Assembly (NCBI RefSeq): GCF_013111185.1
Contig: NZ_WVRE01000010.1
Coordinates: 62,001-126,000 of the forward strand
DNA length: 64,000 nt
From: Ruegeria sp. HKCCD7303
Lineage (GTDB): Bacteria > Pseudomonadota > Alphaproteobacteria > Rhodobacterales > Rhodobacteraceae
Direction: 5' to 3'
Below, piece after piece: positions 36,209 through 45,447 of this stretch. Both the position numbers and the translations under genes were made by a program. A model generated the notes under the pieces. It was not told the origin of the DNA. It did no database searches and worked only from the letters and a program-made list of their open reading frames with translations. Every line of letters starts with the position of its first letter. Position 1 is the stretch's first letter.

Positions 36209-36897
36209 AGCTATCGGCTGAAATAAAAGCGTTCCAGCAGCGTTTGGGGTACGAGTTCACCAACCCCGAACTGCTGGTGCGCGCGTTGACCCACGGCTCG
36301 GTGTCGTCGTCTACCCGGCCCGACAATCAGCGGCTGGAGTTTCTGGGCGACCGAGTGTTGGGCCTTGTTATGGCCACGGCGCTGCTAGAGGCCGATAAGA
36401 AAGCCTCCGAAGGTCAGCTGGCCCCTCGATTCAACGCATTGGTCCGCAAAGAGGCTTGTGCCGATGTTGCGCGTCAGATCGATCTGGGCGCGGTGCTGAA
36501 GCTGGGCCGGTCCGAGATGTTGTCCGGAGGTCGCCGCAAACAGGCGCTGCTGGGTGATGCGATGGAGGCTGTCATTGCAGCCATCTATCGCGATGCCGGG
36601 TTTGAGGCCGCCCGCGATGTCATCTTAGCCCTGTGGGGGGACCGTATTCACAAAGTCGAGGCCGACGCCCGCGATGCCAAGACCTCGCTTCAGGAGTGGG
36701 CGCAGGCCCGCGGCCAAAGACCGCCCTCATATGTCGAGATCAAGCGCAGCGGTCCGGATCACGCGCCGATCTTTACCATTGCCGCCCGCCTTCAGGACGG
36801 AACCGAGGCACAGGCCACTGCGGGATCCAAACGGCAAGCCGAGCAGGCAGCTGCGAAGGCGCTGCTTGAGAGGTTGAGCCCGCCCAGTTCCTCTTAG
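36205..36897 (+). CDS. rnc: Ribonuclease III
   Basis: 230 residues from a TTG that overlaps the lepB stop (TTGA). The nuclease signature [15 protein letters not shown] is at about residues 45-60, and the second acidic site is in [15 protein letters not shown] double-stranded RNA-binding domain fills the C-terminus ([14 protein letters not shown] to AAKALLERL). It processes rRNA precursors and other duplex RNAs. Normally followed by era; here a GNAT gene and a multicopper oxidase intervene. Confidence 0.97.
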   Translation: MKLSAEIKAFQQRLGYEFTNPELLVRALTHGSVSSSTRPDNQRLEFLGDRVLGLVMATALLEADKKASEGQLAPRFNALVRKEACADVARQIDLGAVLKLGRSEMLSGGRRKQALLGDAMEAVIAAIYRDAGFEAARDVILALWGDRIHKVEADARDAKTSLQEWAQARGQRPPSYVEIKRSGPDHAPIFTIAARLQDGTEAQATAGSKRQAEQAAAKALLERLSPPSSS

Positions 36898-36901
36898 GGA
36901 A

Positions 36902-37420
36902 ATGAATTTCAGGCCAGCCGTAAAGGCGGATGCTGCCAGCCTGGCTGCTTTGTCGATTGAAGTCTGGGTGGGCACCTACCTGCGTCATGGCGTGAGTTCT
37001 TTGTTTGCCGAGTTTGTACTGGCTGAGTTTACAGCGGCGCGGTTTGAAGCACTTATCGAGGAAGGTTCGGACCTTTTGGTGGTCTTGGAAAACCGGGATG
37101 GTATTGATGGCTATATTCGGGTTTCAGAAGGTCGCGCAGCTCCTGTCGACGGGCTGTCCGATCTTGAGATCGTGACATTTTATGTCCAGCCGCGGCATCA
37201 TGGTAAGGGTATTGGGTCAGCCTTGCTGCAATTAGCGACCGACCACTGCCGAGATAAAGGGCAGGGCGAGATCTGGCTGACAACAAATTCCGAAAACGCA
37301 CCCGCTATCGATTTCTACCTGTCCAAAGGGTTCAGGCAGGTTGGCGTTTCGGACTTTCGGATCGGCGACCAAGCCTATCCGAACCATGTTCTGGCGCTGG
37401 ACGTAGCGACGCTGGGCTAG
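36902..37420 (+). CDS. GNAT family N-acetyltransferase
   Basis: 172 residues. The acetyl-CoA loop is VTFYVQPRHHGKGIGSALL (R/Q-x-x-G-x-G), and the C-terminal NSENAPAIDFYLSKGFRQVG strand-helix is typical. It lies 4 bp after rnc on the same strand, but is not part of the usual rnc-era unit. Its stop is 2 bp from the convergent multicopper oxidase stop. Substrate unknown. Confidence 0.9.
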   Translation: MNFRPAVKADAASLAALSIEVWVGTYLRHGVSSLFAEFVLAEFTAARFEALIEEGSDLLVVLENRDGIDGYIRVSEGRAAPVDGLSDLEIVTFYVQPRHHGKGIGSALLQLATDHCRDKGQGEIWLTTNSENAPAIDFYLSKGFRQVGVSDFRIGDQAYPNHVLALDVATLG

Positions 37421-37422
37421 GG

Positions 37423-38805
37423 TCAAACCACCCGAATGAACCCTGCCAGCCCGGTTTTCTGATGCTCTATCACGTGGCAATGAAAGGCCCAGTCGCCGGG
37501 GTTGTCAGCGACCAGCGCGATATCAATGGTCTCGTCTTTCAACAAAAGCATCGTGTCGGTCATCAAGGGCGGCAGGGCGCGCAGGTTCGATTTCAGCGGC
37601 ACGAAAGCCAGTCCGTGCAGGTGGATCGGGTGCAAGTTAGGAGATTCGTTACGGAGGCGCAAAACATAGCTCTTGCCTTGTTCCAGCACGGCCAGCGGAC
37701 CGGTTCCCTCTGCTGCATCTCCGGGCCACGGCGTGCGGTTGATCGACCAGAAACTATACCCCAGTGATCCGCAGAACCCGTCATTCGGAGGGCCACCTTC
37801 AGGCGTCCAGCCGAACACGAACTCATGCAGCTCGGCTTGGTTCAGTTCAGGGCGCAGAACAGGGTTTCTGCGCAAAGGGCGCAATTCCCTCATATCGCGC
37901 GCTTTGGATTGTCCGGTCGCGCGCAACCGCGCCATCGCGCGGTGTTTCTGTCCAGGAAATTTGGCGACAAGTGCCACCGACTGCCCTTCATCGTCTGGCA
38001 TCAGTACGGCAAAATCCGCCCGCTGACCCGGGCCCAGCAAAAGCGGTGCATCGGGTGTGGGTAAGGTCAGGTCGATCTCAACCGGATGCCCGTCCCACGC
38101 AATGATCTGCGCCTCAGCCCCTTCAAGATGCAGCTTGTAGATGCGGGTTGTGTCCGTATTGACGACGCGCAGCCGCACAAGGCTGCCTGCCGCGTGATCA
38201 TACACTGCTTCTGTCAACCAGTTTGCAGTCTGGACATTGCCAAACGTACCTGCGCGCGCAGCACCACGCGCCGTATAAGCGGGCAAAAACGCGTCTTCTT
38301 CGTCCAGTCGGAAATCACGCAGATTGATCACTTGCTCGCTGTCGAAACCGGGGTCTTCCCGCTCGGCAATCACCATGACGCCGGTCAACCCGTGGGCCAT
38401 TTGATCCATTGTCATGCAGTGGGGGTGATACCAATATGTGCCGGCGTCCGGTGGTGTGAATTCATAGGTAAAGCTGTCATCCTCGCCGATTGGCATCTGG
38501 GTCAGATAAGGCACCCCGTCCATCTCGTTGGCGATGCGCAGCCCGTGCCAGTGCATTGCGGTGTAATCGGGAAGGGTATTGCGCACCGTAAGCCGCATGA
38601 CTTCGCCTTGCCGTCCATACAGAACCGGTGGTGGTGCGTCGGGGTAAAGGCTGACCATCCCCGTGGTCAACCGATTGCGCAACCTGTAGCTGGCGGTTTG
38701 CAACACGAGGTCTTGCGTGGCATCGCTTGCCGCCAAAGACAAACCACCCAAACCCATGGCACCAGCAGCGGCACCGCTTCCAAGAATAAACTTGCGACGT
38801 TTCAT
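37423..38805 (-). CDS. Tat-exported multicopper oxidase
   Basis: 460 residues. The leader MKRRKFILGSGAAAGAMG is a twin-arginine signal. Cupredoxin domain 1 has MHWHGLRI and TYWYHPHC, and the last domain has LHPIHLHGLAF and FHCHVIEHQKTGL, so all three copper-site types are complete. In HCHxxxHxxxxX the axial position of the type 1 copper is Leu where CueO-type enzymes have Met; Leu/Phe occurs in higher-potential laccases. No methionine-rich insert is seen. It acts in the periplasm. The ATG at 38805 has AGAGAGG upstream. It is on the opposite strand to rnc and era, between them. Confidence 0.93.
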   Translation of the reverse strand: MKRRKFILGSGAAAGAMGLGGLSLAASDATQDLVLQTASYRLRNRLTTGMVSLYPDAPPPVLYGRQGEVMRLTVRNTLPDYTAMHWHGLRIANEMDGVPYLTQMPIGEDDSFTYEFTPPDAGTYWYHPHCMTMDQMAHGLTGVMVIAEREDPGFDSEQVINLRDFRLDEEDAFLPAYTARGAARAGTFGNVQTANWLTEAVYDHAAGSLVRLRVVNTDTTRIYKLHLEGAEAQIIAWDGHPVEIDLTLPTPDAPLLLGPGQRADFAVLMPDDEGQSVALVAKFPGQKHRAMARLRATGQSKARDMRELRPLRRNPVLRPELNQAELHEFVFGWTPEGGPPNDGFCGSLGYSFWSINRTPWPGDAAEGTGPLAVLEQGKSYVLRLRNESPNLHPIHLHGLAFVPLKSNLRALPPLMTDTMLLLKDETIDIALVADNPGDWAFHCHVIEHQKTGLAGFIRVV

Positions 38806-38965
38806 TGCGACCTCTCTGTAGGGATGTGTCGCCGGGCTGGGAACGGCTGGGCGTCTGTGCCTGACCTGCCTTGGCCCGCGCATAGCTGCAATGCGACAAA
38901 TCCCTCTGGCCCAAAGGTCCTTTCTGCTATAGCAGAGCGCAATTGCAAACAGGAACGCCAGATAT

Positions 38966-39874
38966 ATGACCACACGCGCCGGATTTATCGCCTTGATCGG
39001 AGAGCCCAACGCAGGCAAATCCACCCTTCTGAACCGCATGGTTGGGGCCAAGGTCTCGATCGTGACGCACAAGGTACAGACCACACGCGCCCGCATTCGG
39101 GGTGTGGCGATGGAGGGTGACGCGCAGCTGGTCTTTGTTGATACGCCGGGCCTGTTTAAGCCCCGCCGCCGCCTGGACCGCGCCATGGTCGCTGCCGCGT
39201 GGGGTGGGGCAGCGGATGCAGATGTTGTTATCCTGATGGTCGAGGCGCATCGCGGGATCACCGAAGGGGTTGAACGCATCCTTGAGGGGCTGGAAGAGAT
39301 CGGGCAGGGTCGGACCATCGCGCTGGCGATCAACAAGATCGACAAGGTGCCGTCCGAGAAGTTGCTGGCGCTGACCAGCGACCTGAACGCCCGCTATCCG
39401 TTTGCAGAAACTTTCATGATCTCGGCCGAAAAGGGACATGGTGTAGACGATCTGCGCAAATGGTTGGCCGGGGAACTGCCAGAAGGCCCGTGGCTCTATC
39501 CTGAAGATCAGATCGCTGATTTGCCTTTGCGCATGATCGCGGCTGAAATGACGCGCGAGAAACTGACTCTGCGCCTGCATCAGGAACTGCCTTATCAGCT
39601 GACCGTCGAGACCGAAAACTGGGAAGAGCGCAAAGATGGCTCTGCCAAAATCGATCAGGTCATCTATGTCATGCGCGACGGCCACAAAGGCATCGTGCTG
39701 GGCAAACGCGGCGAGACGATCAAGGCTGTCAGTCAGGCGGCGCGGGCCGAATTGGAAGAGTTCCTTGACCGTAAGATTCACCTGTTTCTGCAAGTGAAAG
39801 TCCGGCCCAACTGGCTGGAGGAATCCGAGCGCTACTCGGAAATGGGTTTGGATTTCAAAGACGGCAACGCATGA
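38966..39874 (+). CDS. era: GTPase Era
   Basis: 302 residues. G1 is GEPNAGKST (13-21), G3 is FVDTPGLF, G4 is INKID, and a KH domain follows (VILGKRGETIKAVSQ region, residues about 245-275). Era binds the 3' end of 16S rRNA and supports 30S assembly. Overlaps the next gene (DUF1491) by 4 bp. It has its own upstream region, shared with the divergent multicopper oxidase. Confidence 0.97.
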   Translation: MTTRAGFIALIGEPNAGKSTLLNRMVGAKVSIVTHKVQTTRARIRGVAMEGDAQLVFVDTPGLFKPRRRLDRAMVAAAWGGAADADVVILMVEAHRGITEGVERILEGLEEIGQGRTIALAINKIDKVPSEKLLALTSDLNARYPFAETFMISAEKGHGVDDLRKWLAGELPEGPWLYPEDQIADLPLRMIAAEMTREKLTLRLHQELPYQLTVETENWEERKDGSAKIDQVIYVMRDGHKGIVLGKRGETIKAVSQAARAELEEFLDRKIHLFLQVKVRPNWLEESERYSEMGLDFKDGNA

Positions 39875-40200
39875 CCCGCCTGACGGCCGAATTCTGGGTC
39901 CATGCCTATTTGGCACGGCTTCGGTTTCAGGAAATCCCGGCCTTTGTTGTGGCCCATGGCGATGACACTGCTGGGGCGGTTCTGGTTAAGCTCAATACGC
40001 TGGACGGAAAGGCCGCCGCATTCCAACGCAGCTTTGACCTGATGAGCGGTGAGCGAAGATGGGTCGAGCTTTCCAGCGGCACTGAGATGGATGTGGACGC
40101 CGCCATCACCAAACAGCGCAGCTTTGACCCTGACCTTTGGGTGATTGAAGTTGAGGACCGACAAGGGCGACATCTGCTTGGCGAAGAGGGTTTGGAGTAA
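39871..40200 (+). CDS. DUF1491 family protein
   Basis: 109 residues, coupled to era by an ATGA overlap. The sequence RLTAEFWVHAYLARLRFQEIP followed by VLVKLNTLDG and a C-terminal DPDLWVIEVEDRQGRHLL match the DUF1491 proteins found beside era/recO in alphaproteobacteria. No signal or membrane segment. Function unknown; genomic constancy suggests a link with ribosome or RNA metabolism, which is inference. Confidence 0.87.
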   Translation: MTRLTAEFWVHAYLARLRFQEIPAFVVAHGDDTAGAVLVKLNTLDGKAAAFQRSFDLMSGERRWVELSSGTEMDVDAAITKQRSFDPDLWVIEVEDRQGRHLLGEEGLE

Positions 40201-40313
40201 CCTCTGCACAGATCGCGCTTTGACGCGTGGATCAAAGTGACTATTTTCAAATGACATCTGGCCGTTCAGGGCTGATTGCCCCTTGGATCAATGCAAAACG
40301 ATGAGGTGTTCTC

Positions 40314-40637
40314 GTGACTGAAACACTTGCTGAGAAACTGGAAAAATCGGAACTTGGCCACTGGATGCAGCGGTTCGAGAACTTCATGGTCTTTGTCGGT
40401 GTCGTCGGCCCATTCGCCACGCTTCCGCAACTGGTCAAGCTCTACTTTACCCATTCCGATCACGCCTCAGGTCAGTCGCTGCTATCCTGGTCGCTTTATG
40501 CGGGGCTGTCTTTTCTGTGGTTTGCCTATGGGCTGGTGGTCGGCAAGTTGCCCATCTATGTGGGCAACGGAATCTCAACGGTGCTGAATCTGCTGATGGT
40601 CGTGGGTATTCTGATTCATGCCGGTGTGACGTTCTGA
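40314..40637 (+). CDS. SemiSWEET-like PQ-loop membrane protein
   Basis: 107 residues from a GTG. After a polar start (ETLAEKLEKSELGHWMQRF) there are three hydrophobic helices with the PQ-loop motif FATLPQLVKLYFTHSDHASG, the size and shape of bacterial SemiSWEET half-transporters, which dimerise to move sugars. It lies between DUF1491 and a VOC gene and interrupts the era-recO neighbourhood. Substrate unknown. Confidence 0.8.
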   Translation: MTETLAEKLEKSELGHWMQRFENFMVFVGVVGPFATLPQLVKLYFTHSDHASGQSLLSWSLYAGLSFLWFAYGLVVGKLPIYVGNGISTVLNLLMVVGILIHAGVTF

Positions 40638-40696
40638 TCTTCCGACGTCCTTGGAATTCTTATCAACATCGCCCCGGAAAATCATTCACGACGCTT

Positions 40697-41086
40697 TCAA
40701 CCTGCATCGCTGAAGTAAACAAAGCTCATCTTATTCCCATCCGGGTCGCGGGCATAGGCGCCAAAGAAGTTCGGACCGTATTGGGGGCGATCACCCGGGT
40801 CGCCCTCGTTTGTGCCGCCATGGGCCAGCGCTGTTTCGTGTGCATCTCTCACTTCTTTTTCGCTTTGGCAAAGCAAGCCAACCATGTTGCCATTTCCGAT
40901 TGTCGCAACTTCCTTATCGAACGGCGTCGCGACCCATATGCACCCGCCACCGCGCAGCTCATAGCATACTGCATGCGGCATGTACTCGGCGACGACTTTT
41001 CCGCCTATTGTTGACACAACCGCATCATAGTATGTGCGCGCCTTAACAACGTCGTTTGAACCGATCATGACATAGTTGAGTGACAT
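40697..41086 (-). CDS. VOC/glyoxalase superfamily protein
   Basis: 129 residues, one VOC module: MSLNYVMIGSNDVVKARTYY at the start and a C-terminal YARDPDGNKMSFVYF. The metal-type ligands are not all evident, so binding or resistance roles are as likely as enzymatic ones. On the opposite strand to era and recO, another insertion in that neighbourhood. A small palindrome (ATTGCA-ttcg-TGCAAT at 41134-41149) lies 48 bp upstream of its start. Confidence 0.85.
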   Translation of the reverse strand: MSLNYVMIGSNDVVKARTYYDAVVSTIGGKVVAEYMPHAVCYELRGGGCIWVATPFDKEVATIGNGNMVGLLCQSEKEVRDAHETALAHGGTNEGDPGDRPQYGPNFFGAYARDPDGNKMSFVYFSDAG

Positions 41087-41133
41087 TTCTGAAATCCCTA
41101 AATTTAGAACATAAAGGGAACATTAATGGCGGA

Positions 41134-41149
41134 ATTGCATTCGTGCAAT
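41134..41149. promoter_or_regulatory. Inverted repeat upstream of the VOC gene
   Basis: ATTGCA-ttcg-TGCAAT, a perfect 6-bp inverted repeat 48 bp upstream of the VOC gene, in a 262-bp stretch (41087-41348) where I see no gene. It could be an operator or a small hairpin. Confidence 0.3.
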
Positions 41150-41348
41150 GCGATTCTTGTACTGTGGTCAGCCCGATCCCCGCGAAACCGTGACTTCGGA
41201 CCGTGATGTAATACCACGCTGGAAGTTACCTAGATCCGTGTTGAAGGCTGCCTTTGCTGGGACTGAAGGGAATTGCGACAGACTCGCCTTACACGGCCCT
41301 ATGTTCAAAAGGGCAGGGTTTTGGCTTGCTATTCTGTGTGGGCAAACC

Positions 41349-41600
41349 TCACATGTTGTTTTGACCACTCCAGCCGTCTTCGTACGCGCCCAACACTCTG
41401 GACATCTGTAGCAGTGATGAGAACAAGCGCGCGTAAACATCCCTTGATAGCATGGGTTTGTTATCGTCCAGCACCTGCACCAGATCGACAACGGTCGAAG
41501 CGAACCTCTCATACACCTGCATGTCAGCAGCCGTTGGATCATGCGTCCAGATGTTTCGTGCGTCGTAGTAAGCCCCAGGTTGCGGTTCGTCATCGATCAT
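41349..41600 (-). CDS. Small hypothetical protein
   Basis: 83 residues from the ATG at 41600, preceded by GGAAGGGG about 8 bp upstream. Acidic N-terminus (MIDDEPQPGAYYDARNIW), then mostly helical with YERFASTVVDLVQVLDDNKP and FSSLLQMSRVLGAYEDGW. No cysteine, signal peptide or membrane helix. The ribosome site and balanced composition support a real gene, but I do not recognise it. Confidence 0.55.
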   Translation of the reverse strand: MIDDEPQPGAYYDARNIWTHDPTAADMQVYERFASTVVDLVQVLDDNKPMLSRDVYARLFSSLLQMSRVLGAYEDGWSGQNNM

Positions 41601-41795
41601 TGCTTGACCCCTTCCATTTGAAGCGCAGGTGGGCGAGCTTGTGAGGCTGTGCAAGATGGCTGGCAGGAAGTCACAAAACTATGGCTGTTTCTGAAAAGAA
41701 CCTTGAACGATACAGGCAGGGCAGGTTCTGCACTTGCGTGCCAACTCGGCTTGGGATTTTCTGCGGTTTAACCCAAGCAGCAACAAGGTCGAGTT

Positions 41796-42521
41796 TTGGA
41801 CTGGCGTGATCACGGCATACTTCTGACCTCTCGCAACCACGGTGAGACTGCGGCGATAATAGAGGTCTTCACCGAGGCCCACGGGCGTCACGCCGGTGTT
41901 GTACGCGGTGGAACCAGCCGTAAGGTCGCGCCCATTTTGCAACCAGGCGCGCAGCTGGACGTGCTGTGGCGCGCGCGGCTGGAAGAGCATCTGGGCACGT
42001 TTCAGGTTGAACCGCTGAGGTCCCGCGCGGCGGCCGCGTTTTCGGGGCGGCTGGCATTGTCCGGGCTCAATGCCGTTGTGGCGTTGCTATCCTTCTGCCT
42101 GCCCGAACGCGAACCGCACCCCGCGCTTTACAAGCGGACCGAACAATTGATGGATCTGCTGGGTCAGGATGAAATCTGGCCGCTGGCGTATTTGCGTTGG
42201 GAGCTTGCTTTGCTGGATGAGCTGGGCTTTGGTCTTGACCTGACCACTTGCGCCGTGACCGGAGTGACGGAAGGGCTGGTTTACGTGTCACCCAAAACGG
42301 GTCGCGCCGTCAGTGCAAAAGGTGCCGGGGAATGGGCGGACAAGCTGTTGCCGTTGCCGCCGTGCCTGCGCGGCCAAGGTACCGCGCCGGACACCGAGAT
42401 CGCCGAGGCCTTGCGTACGACCGGGTATTTCTTGGAACACCGTGTCGCCCCGTCTTTGGGGCATAACCCGCTGCCAGAAGCACGTGCGCGGTTTGTGGAT
42501 CAGGTTACTCGGCGGCTGTGA
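41796..42521 (+). CDS. recO: DNA repair protein RecO
   Basis: 241 residues from a TTG start. The N-terminal OB domain begins [21 protein letters not shown] with the family's [11 protein letters not shown] turn, and the C-terminal helical part follows. The usual zinc-cysteine cluster of RecO is not complete (a single CAVTG cysteine is near residue 152). RecO loads RecA at gaps with RecF and RecR. It overlaps the stop of the convergent META lipoprotein gene by 17 bp. Confidence 0.93.
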   Translation: MDWRDHGILLTSRNHGETAAIIEVFTEAHGRHAGVVRGGTSRKVAPILQPGAQLDVLWRARLEEHLGTFQVEPLRSRAAAAFSGRLALSGLNAVVALLSFCLPEREPHPALYKRTEQLMDLLGQDEIWPLAYLRWELALLDELGFGLDLTTCAVTGVTEGLVYVSPKTGRAVSAKGAGEWADKLLPLPPCLRGQGTAPDTEIAEALRTTGYFLEHRVAPSLGHNPLPEARARFVDQVTRRL

Positions 42522-42897
42522 ACACCATCTCGTGCTCATCCTCATTGCGCAGGATCAGCACGTCGCCGGACACTTCGGATTGGGTCATGGCCATGAGGGC
42601 GGCGAAATAGAACCCCTCTGCCTCGAGTCCCGCACAAGCGGCTCGTGTTGCGCTCAGGTCTTGTATCTCAAACCAGGGGTAGGGCGCATTCAGAGTGCCT
42701 GTGTAGCTGTTGCAGGGGGCGTTTCCTGCAATCTTACCCTCTTCTGGAAAGCGCAGCAGGGCGCTGGCCTCGTAAGGTTGGCCATCGATTTCCTGCAACA
42801 CCCATGTCCGGTCCGCAGCGCCATAGGCGGCGACGGTTTCGTCTTTTTCACATTGGAACAGGCCCAGCAGGGGCAGAGTCAGGATCAGGCGGGTCAT
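42505..42897 (-). CDS. META/HslJ-like envelope protein
   Basis: 130 residues. The leader [16 protein letters not shown] ends in a cysteine where a lipoprotein would be modified, though the -1 and -3 residues (Q, L) are not ideal. The META-type core starts at [19 protein letters not shown] and contains [15 protein letters not shown] and [10 protein letters not shown], the conserved N-x-Y and TR/AC signature of HslJ-like proteins. Probably periplasmic or outer-membrane. Convergent with recO, with a 17-bp overlap. Confidence 0.82.
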   Translation of the reverse strand: MTRLILTLPLLGLFQCEKDETVAAYGAADRTWVLQEIDGQPYEASALLRFPEEGKIAGNAPCNSYTGTLNAPYPWFEIQDLSATRAACAGLEAEGFYFAALMAMTQSEVSGDVLILRNEDEHEMVFTAAE

Positions 42898-42933
42898 TTC
42901 AGGGTCTTAACCCAATTAGGCTGTAGGGAAAAC

Positions 42934-43488
42934 TCAATAGGGGATCGTGCCGCTCAGCAAGTCCCGGCGCACTTCAAGGCGTGGCCTCCAGTTGTATTTG
43001 GTGTCCTCGCGCACGGGTGCCCAGTACAATGCGCCGCTATTCCGCCACGGGTCCAGAATGATACCGTCATACATCGAATCCCCTTTGGCGCTGATCAGCG
43101 CGGAATGATGGATGATCCGAAACTGCGTTGGTGGAGACGTGACCCAATGCAAGTCGAGCGTGCGGAAGTTTTCCTGCCGTAGCCGTGCGGTCATGGCCTG
43201 TGCCCAATCGTTGCACAGACCAAACTCGCGAAATCCGTTAGCGATCTTGGCATTGTGGATGATGGCTGGATCGGTGATGTTCCATTCCCGCGCCAATTGC
43301 TGAGAATAGGTGTAGGAGATCGTGGCAGCCTGTTGCGCCTCGACGGGATCAACCTCGGGCCCGAGCGACCGGATGGCCTGTGTCAGCGCATCGATGTCGC
43401 TTTGGGTCGCGTTCGGTTGACTGACGGAGCAGCCGCCCAGCACAAGTGCAGCAAGTATCGCCCAAAGCGCAAAGAGTCGTCGGATCAT
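42934..43488 (-). CDS. Lipoprotein with a transglutaminase/cysteine-protease-like triad
   Basis: 184 residues from the ATG at 43488. The leader MIRRLFALWAILAALVLGGC has a clear lipobox (LGGC). The mature part has GLCNDWAQAMTARL (candidate nucleophile Cys), IIHHSALISAKG (candidate His) and GIILDPWRNSG (candidate Asp) in the order and spacing of transglutaminase-like or papain-like folds. I infer a lipid-anchored Cys-His-Asp hydrolase or a related binding fold. The same strand as the META protein, 36 bp upstream of it. Confidence 0.7.
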   Translation of the reverse strand: MIRRLFALWAILAALVLGGCSVSQPNATQSDIDALTQAIRSLGPEVDPVEAQQAATISYTYSQQLAREWNITDPAIIHNAKIANGFREFGLCNDWAQAMTARLRQENFRTLDLHWVTSPPTQFRIIHHSALISAKGDSMYDGIILDPWRNSGALYWAPVREDTKYNWRPRLEVRRDLLSGTIPY

Positions 43489-43643
43489 TTTATGCTCACC
43501 ATTCCGTTGACTGGGCCTGTTTCGCTGGGTGCTGTACCGGGGTTCCAAACAGATGCAAAGGGGAAGTTTGCAGAGTTCAGCGCCGCACAGCGGAAGTGCG
43601 CCGGATGTTCTCTGTTTACTGAAAGTACATCAGTGGCTGCCCT

Positions 43644-43658
43644 TGCAATGCCATTGCA
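43644..43658. repeat. Perfect 15-bp palindrome downstream of mcd
   Basis: TGCAATG-c-CATTGCA, perfect two-fold symmetry, just beyond the mcd terminator. No gene starts here within 150 bp, so an operator role is unclear. Confidence 0.5.
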
Positions 43659-43660
43659 TC

Positions 43661-43690
43661 AAGAAAAAGACCCGGCGCAAAGGCCGGGTC
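43661..43690 (-). terminator. Terminator of mcd
   Basis: GACCCGGC-gcaaag-GCCGGGTC (43669-43690) is an 8-bp stem; on the minus strand it is followed by TTTTTCTT. It lies 28 bp after the mcd stop. Confidence 0.85.
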
Positions 43691-43718
43691 AGTTGGGGAA
43701 ACGGGATGCTGAAAGCAG

Positions 43719-45410
43719 TTACCCAAGCAGTCGGCGTGCGATAACCTGCGCCTGAATTTCAGCGGCCCCTTCGAAAATGTTGAGAATGCGCGCGTCACAC
43801 AGGACGCGGCTGATCTTGTATTCCAGCGCAAAACCGTTGCCGCCGTGAATCTGTAGCCCGTTATCGGCAGCGGCCCAAGCCACACGGGCGCCCAGCAACT
43901 TGGCCATACCGGCTTCAAGGTCACAGCGCTGGCCGTGGTCTTTCTCCCACGCGCTGAAATAGGTCAGCTGACGTGCAATCATGATCTCGACCGCCATCAT
44001 TGCCAGCTTGCCGGACACGCGTGGGAAGTTGATCAGTGATTTGCCGAACTGTTTGCGGTCGATCGCGTACTGCATTGCGATATCCAGCGCGCTTTGCGCC
44101 ACACCGATGGCGCGTGCAGCGGTCTGGATGCGGGCAGATTCGAAGGTTTCCATCAACTGCTTGAAACCCTTGCCTTCTTCGCCGCCCAGCAGGTTTTCAC
44201 CTTTGACGTGGAAGCCGTCAAAGCCCAGCTCGTATTCTTTCATACCGCGATAGCCCAGAACTTCGATCTCGCCGCCAGTCATGCCGGGGGTTGGGAAGGG
44301 ATTCTCGTCTGTGCCCGGGGTCTTTTCGGCCAGGAACATCGACAGGCCTCGGTGGTCGGTGCTGTCGGGGTTTGTCCGCGCCAGCAAGGTCATCACATGG
44401 GTGCGTGCCGCGTGGGTAATCCAGGTCTTGTTGCCGGTGATCTTATAGTCGCCGTTTTCATCCTTCACAGCACGCGTGCGCAGGCTGCCAAGGTCTGACC
44501 CGGTGTTGGGCTCGGTGAAAACGGCGGTGGGCAGGATTTCGGCGCTGGCCAGTTTTGGCAGCCAGTTGGCTTTCTGCTCGTCCGTGCCGCCGGCGATGAT
44601 CAGCTCGGCTGCAATTTCGGACCGGGTGCCCAACGAACCGACGCCGATATAGCCGCGCGACAGTTCTTCTGAAACTACGCACATCGACGCCTTGGACAGG
44701 CCAAATCCGCCGAATTCCTCTGGGATGGTCAGGCCGAACACGCCCATTTCCGCCAGCTCTTCGATGATTTCCAGCGGGATCAGCTCATCCTTTAGGTGCC
44801 ATTCATGGGCGTGGGGCTCGACCTTCTCCTGCGCGTAGCGTCGGAATTGGTCGCGGATCATCTCAAGCTCTTCGTCCAGACCAGAGTTGCCGAACATGGT
44901 GGCACCCGCCTGATCCTGCATCAGTTCGACCAAACGGCTGCGCGCCGCCTGAGAGTTGGCCTGCGCCATCAGAGTTTGAACTTCGCTAGACTGAAAGCCC
45001 GACAGCGCGTCCCAGCCAAGGCCCATATCCTGAAGGCGGACGACTTCGCCTTGATTCATCGGGATGCCACCTGCGACCTGATGCAGATATTCGCCAAAGG
45101 CGATCTGGTGCAGAAGCTGTTCAACCTCGCCGAATTTTCCTTCGGCTTGCAGCGCTTCTGCCCAGCGTTGCATCTGTTGCAGTGACTGAGTGTAAGTGGC
45201 GAGCCAAGCCAAGCCATGCGCAGCAGTCTGCTTCGCTTCAATAAGGGAGCCAGACACGCGGCCATCCGCAGTGACCATGCCGCGCACAGACTCGCGGGCT
45301 TTTTCAAATACTGCCTCCACCGCAGGCACAGCGGCTCGGGTTAAATCCAGAAGATCGGGCAAAACTGCAGCAGTTGTCATCTCGGTCATATCCTGTCCGT
45401 CGTGGGCCAT
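43719..45410 (-). CDS. mcd: (2S)-Methylsuccinyl-CoA dehydrogenase
   Basis: 563 residues, longer than ordinary acyl-CoA dehydrogenases because of about 150 extra N-terminal helical residues, as in Mcd of the ethylmalonyl-CoA pathway. The dehydrogenase core has VFTEPNTGSDLGSLRT, GNKTWITHAARTHVM, GYRGMKEYELGFDGFHV and the C-terminal IHGGNGFALEYKISRVLCD with RILNIFEGAAEIQ. It oxidises methylsuccinyl-CoA to mesaconyl-CoA and passes electrons to ETF (etfAB are in this window). A 14-bp palindrome lies 38 bp upstream. Alone in its transcript; the other pathway genes are not nearby. Confidence 0.88.
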   Translation of the reverse strand: MAHDGQDMTEMTTAAVLPDLLDLTRAAVPAVEAVFEKARESVRGMVTADGRVSGSLIEAKQTAAHGLAWLATYTQSLQQMQRWAEALQAEGKFGEVEQLLHQIAFGEYLHQVAGGIPMNQGEVVRLQDMGLGWDALSGFQSSEVQTLMAQANSQAARSRLVELMQDQAGATMFGNSGLDEELEMIRDQFRRYAQEKVEPHAHEWHLKDELIPLEIIEELAEMGVFGLTIPEEFGGFGLSKASMCVVSEELSRGYIGVGSLGTRSEIAAELIIAGGTDEQKANWLPKLASAEILPTAVFTEPNTGSDLGSLRTRAVKDENGDYKITGNKTWITHAARTHVMTLLARTNPDSTDHRGLSMFLAEKTPGTDENPFPTPGMTGGEIEVLGYRGMKEYELGFDGFHVKGENLLGGEEGKGFKQLMETFESARIQTAARAIGVAQSALDIAMQYAIDRKQFGKSLINFPRVSGKLAMMAVEIMIARQLTYFSAWEKDHGQRCDLEAGMAKLLGARVAWAAADNGLQIHGGNGFALEYKISRVLCDARILNIFEGAAEIQAQVIARRLLG

Positions 45411-45447
45411 GAATCGCGTCCTTTCCTGGGTCGTCTGGTCATATCAT

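Noticed and set aside
38086-39120. 344-residue plus-strand frame across the multicopper oxidase and into era
   Set aside because: Shadow of the oxidase and of era; the true genes have complete copper and GTPase motifs.
41087-41348. Several short frames in the VOC-hypothetical spacer
   Set aside because: None has a convincing ribosome site or domain; only the small palindrome at 41134 is worth noting.
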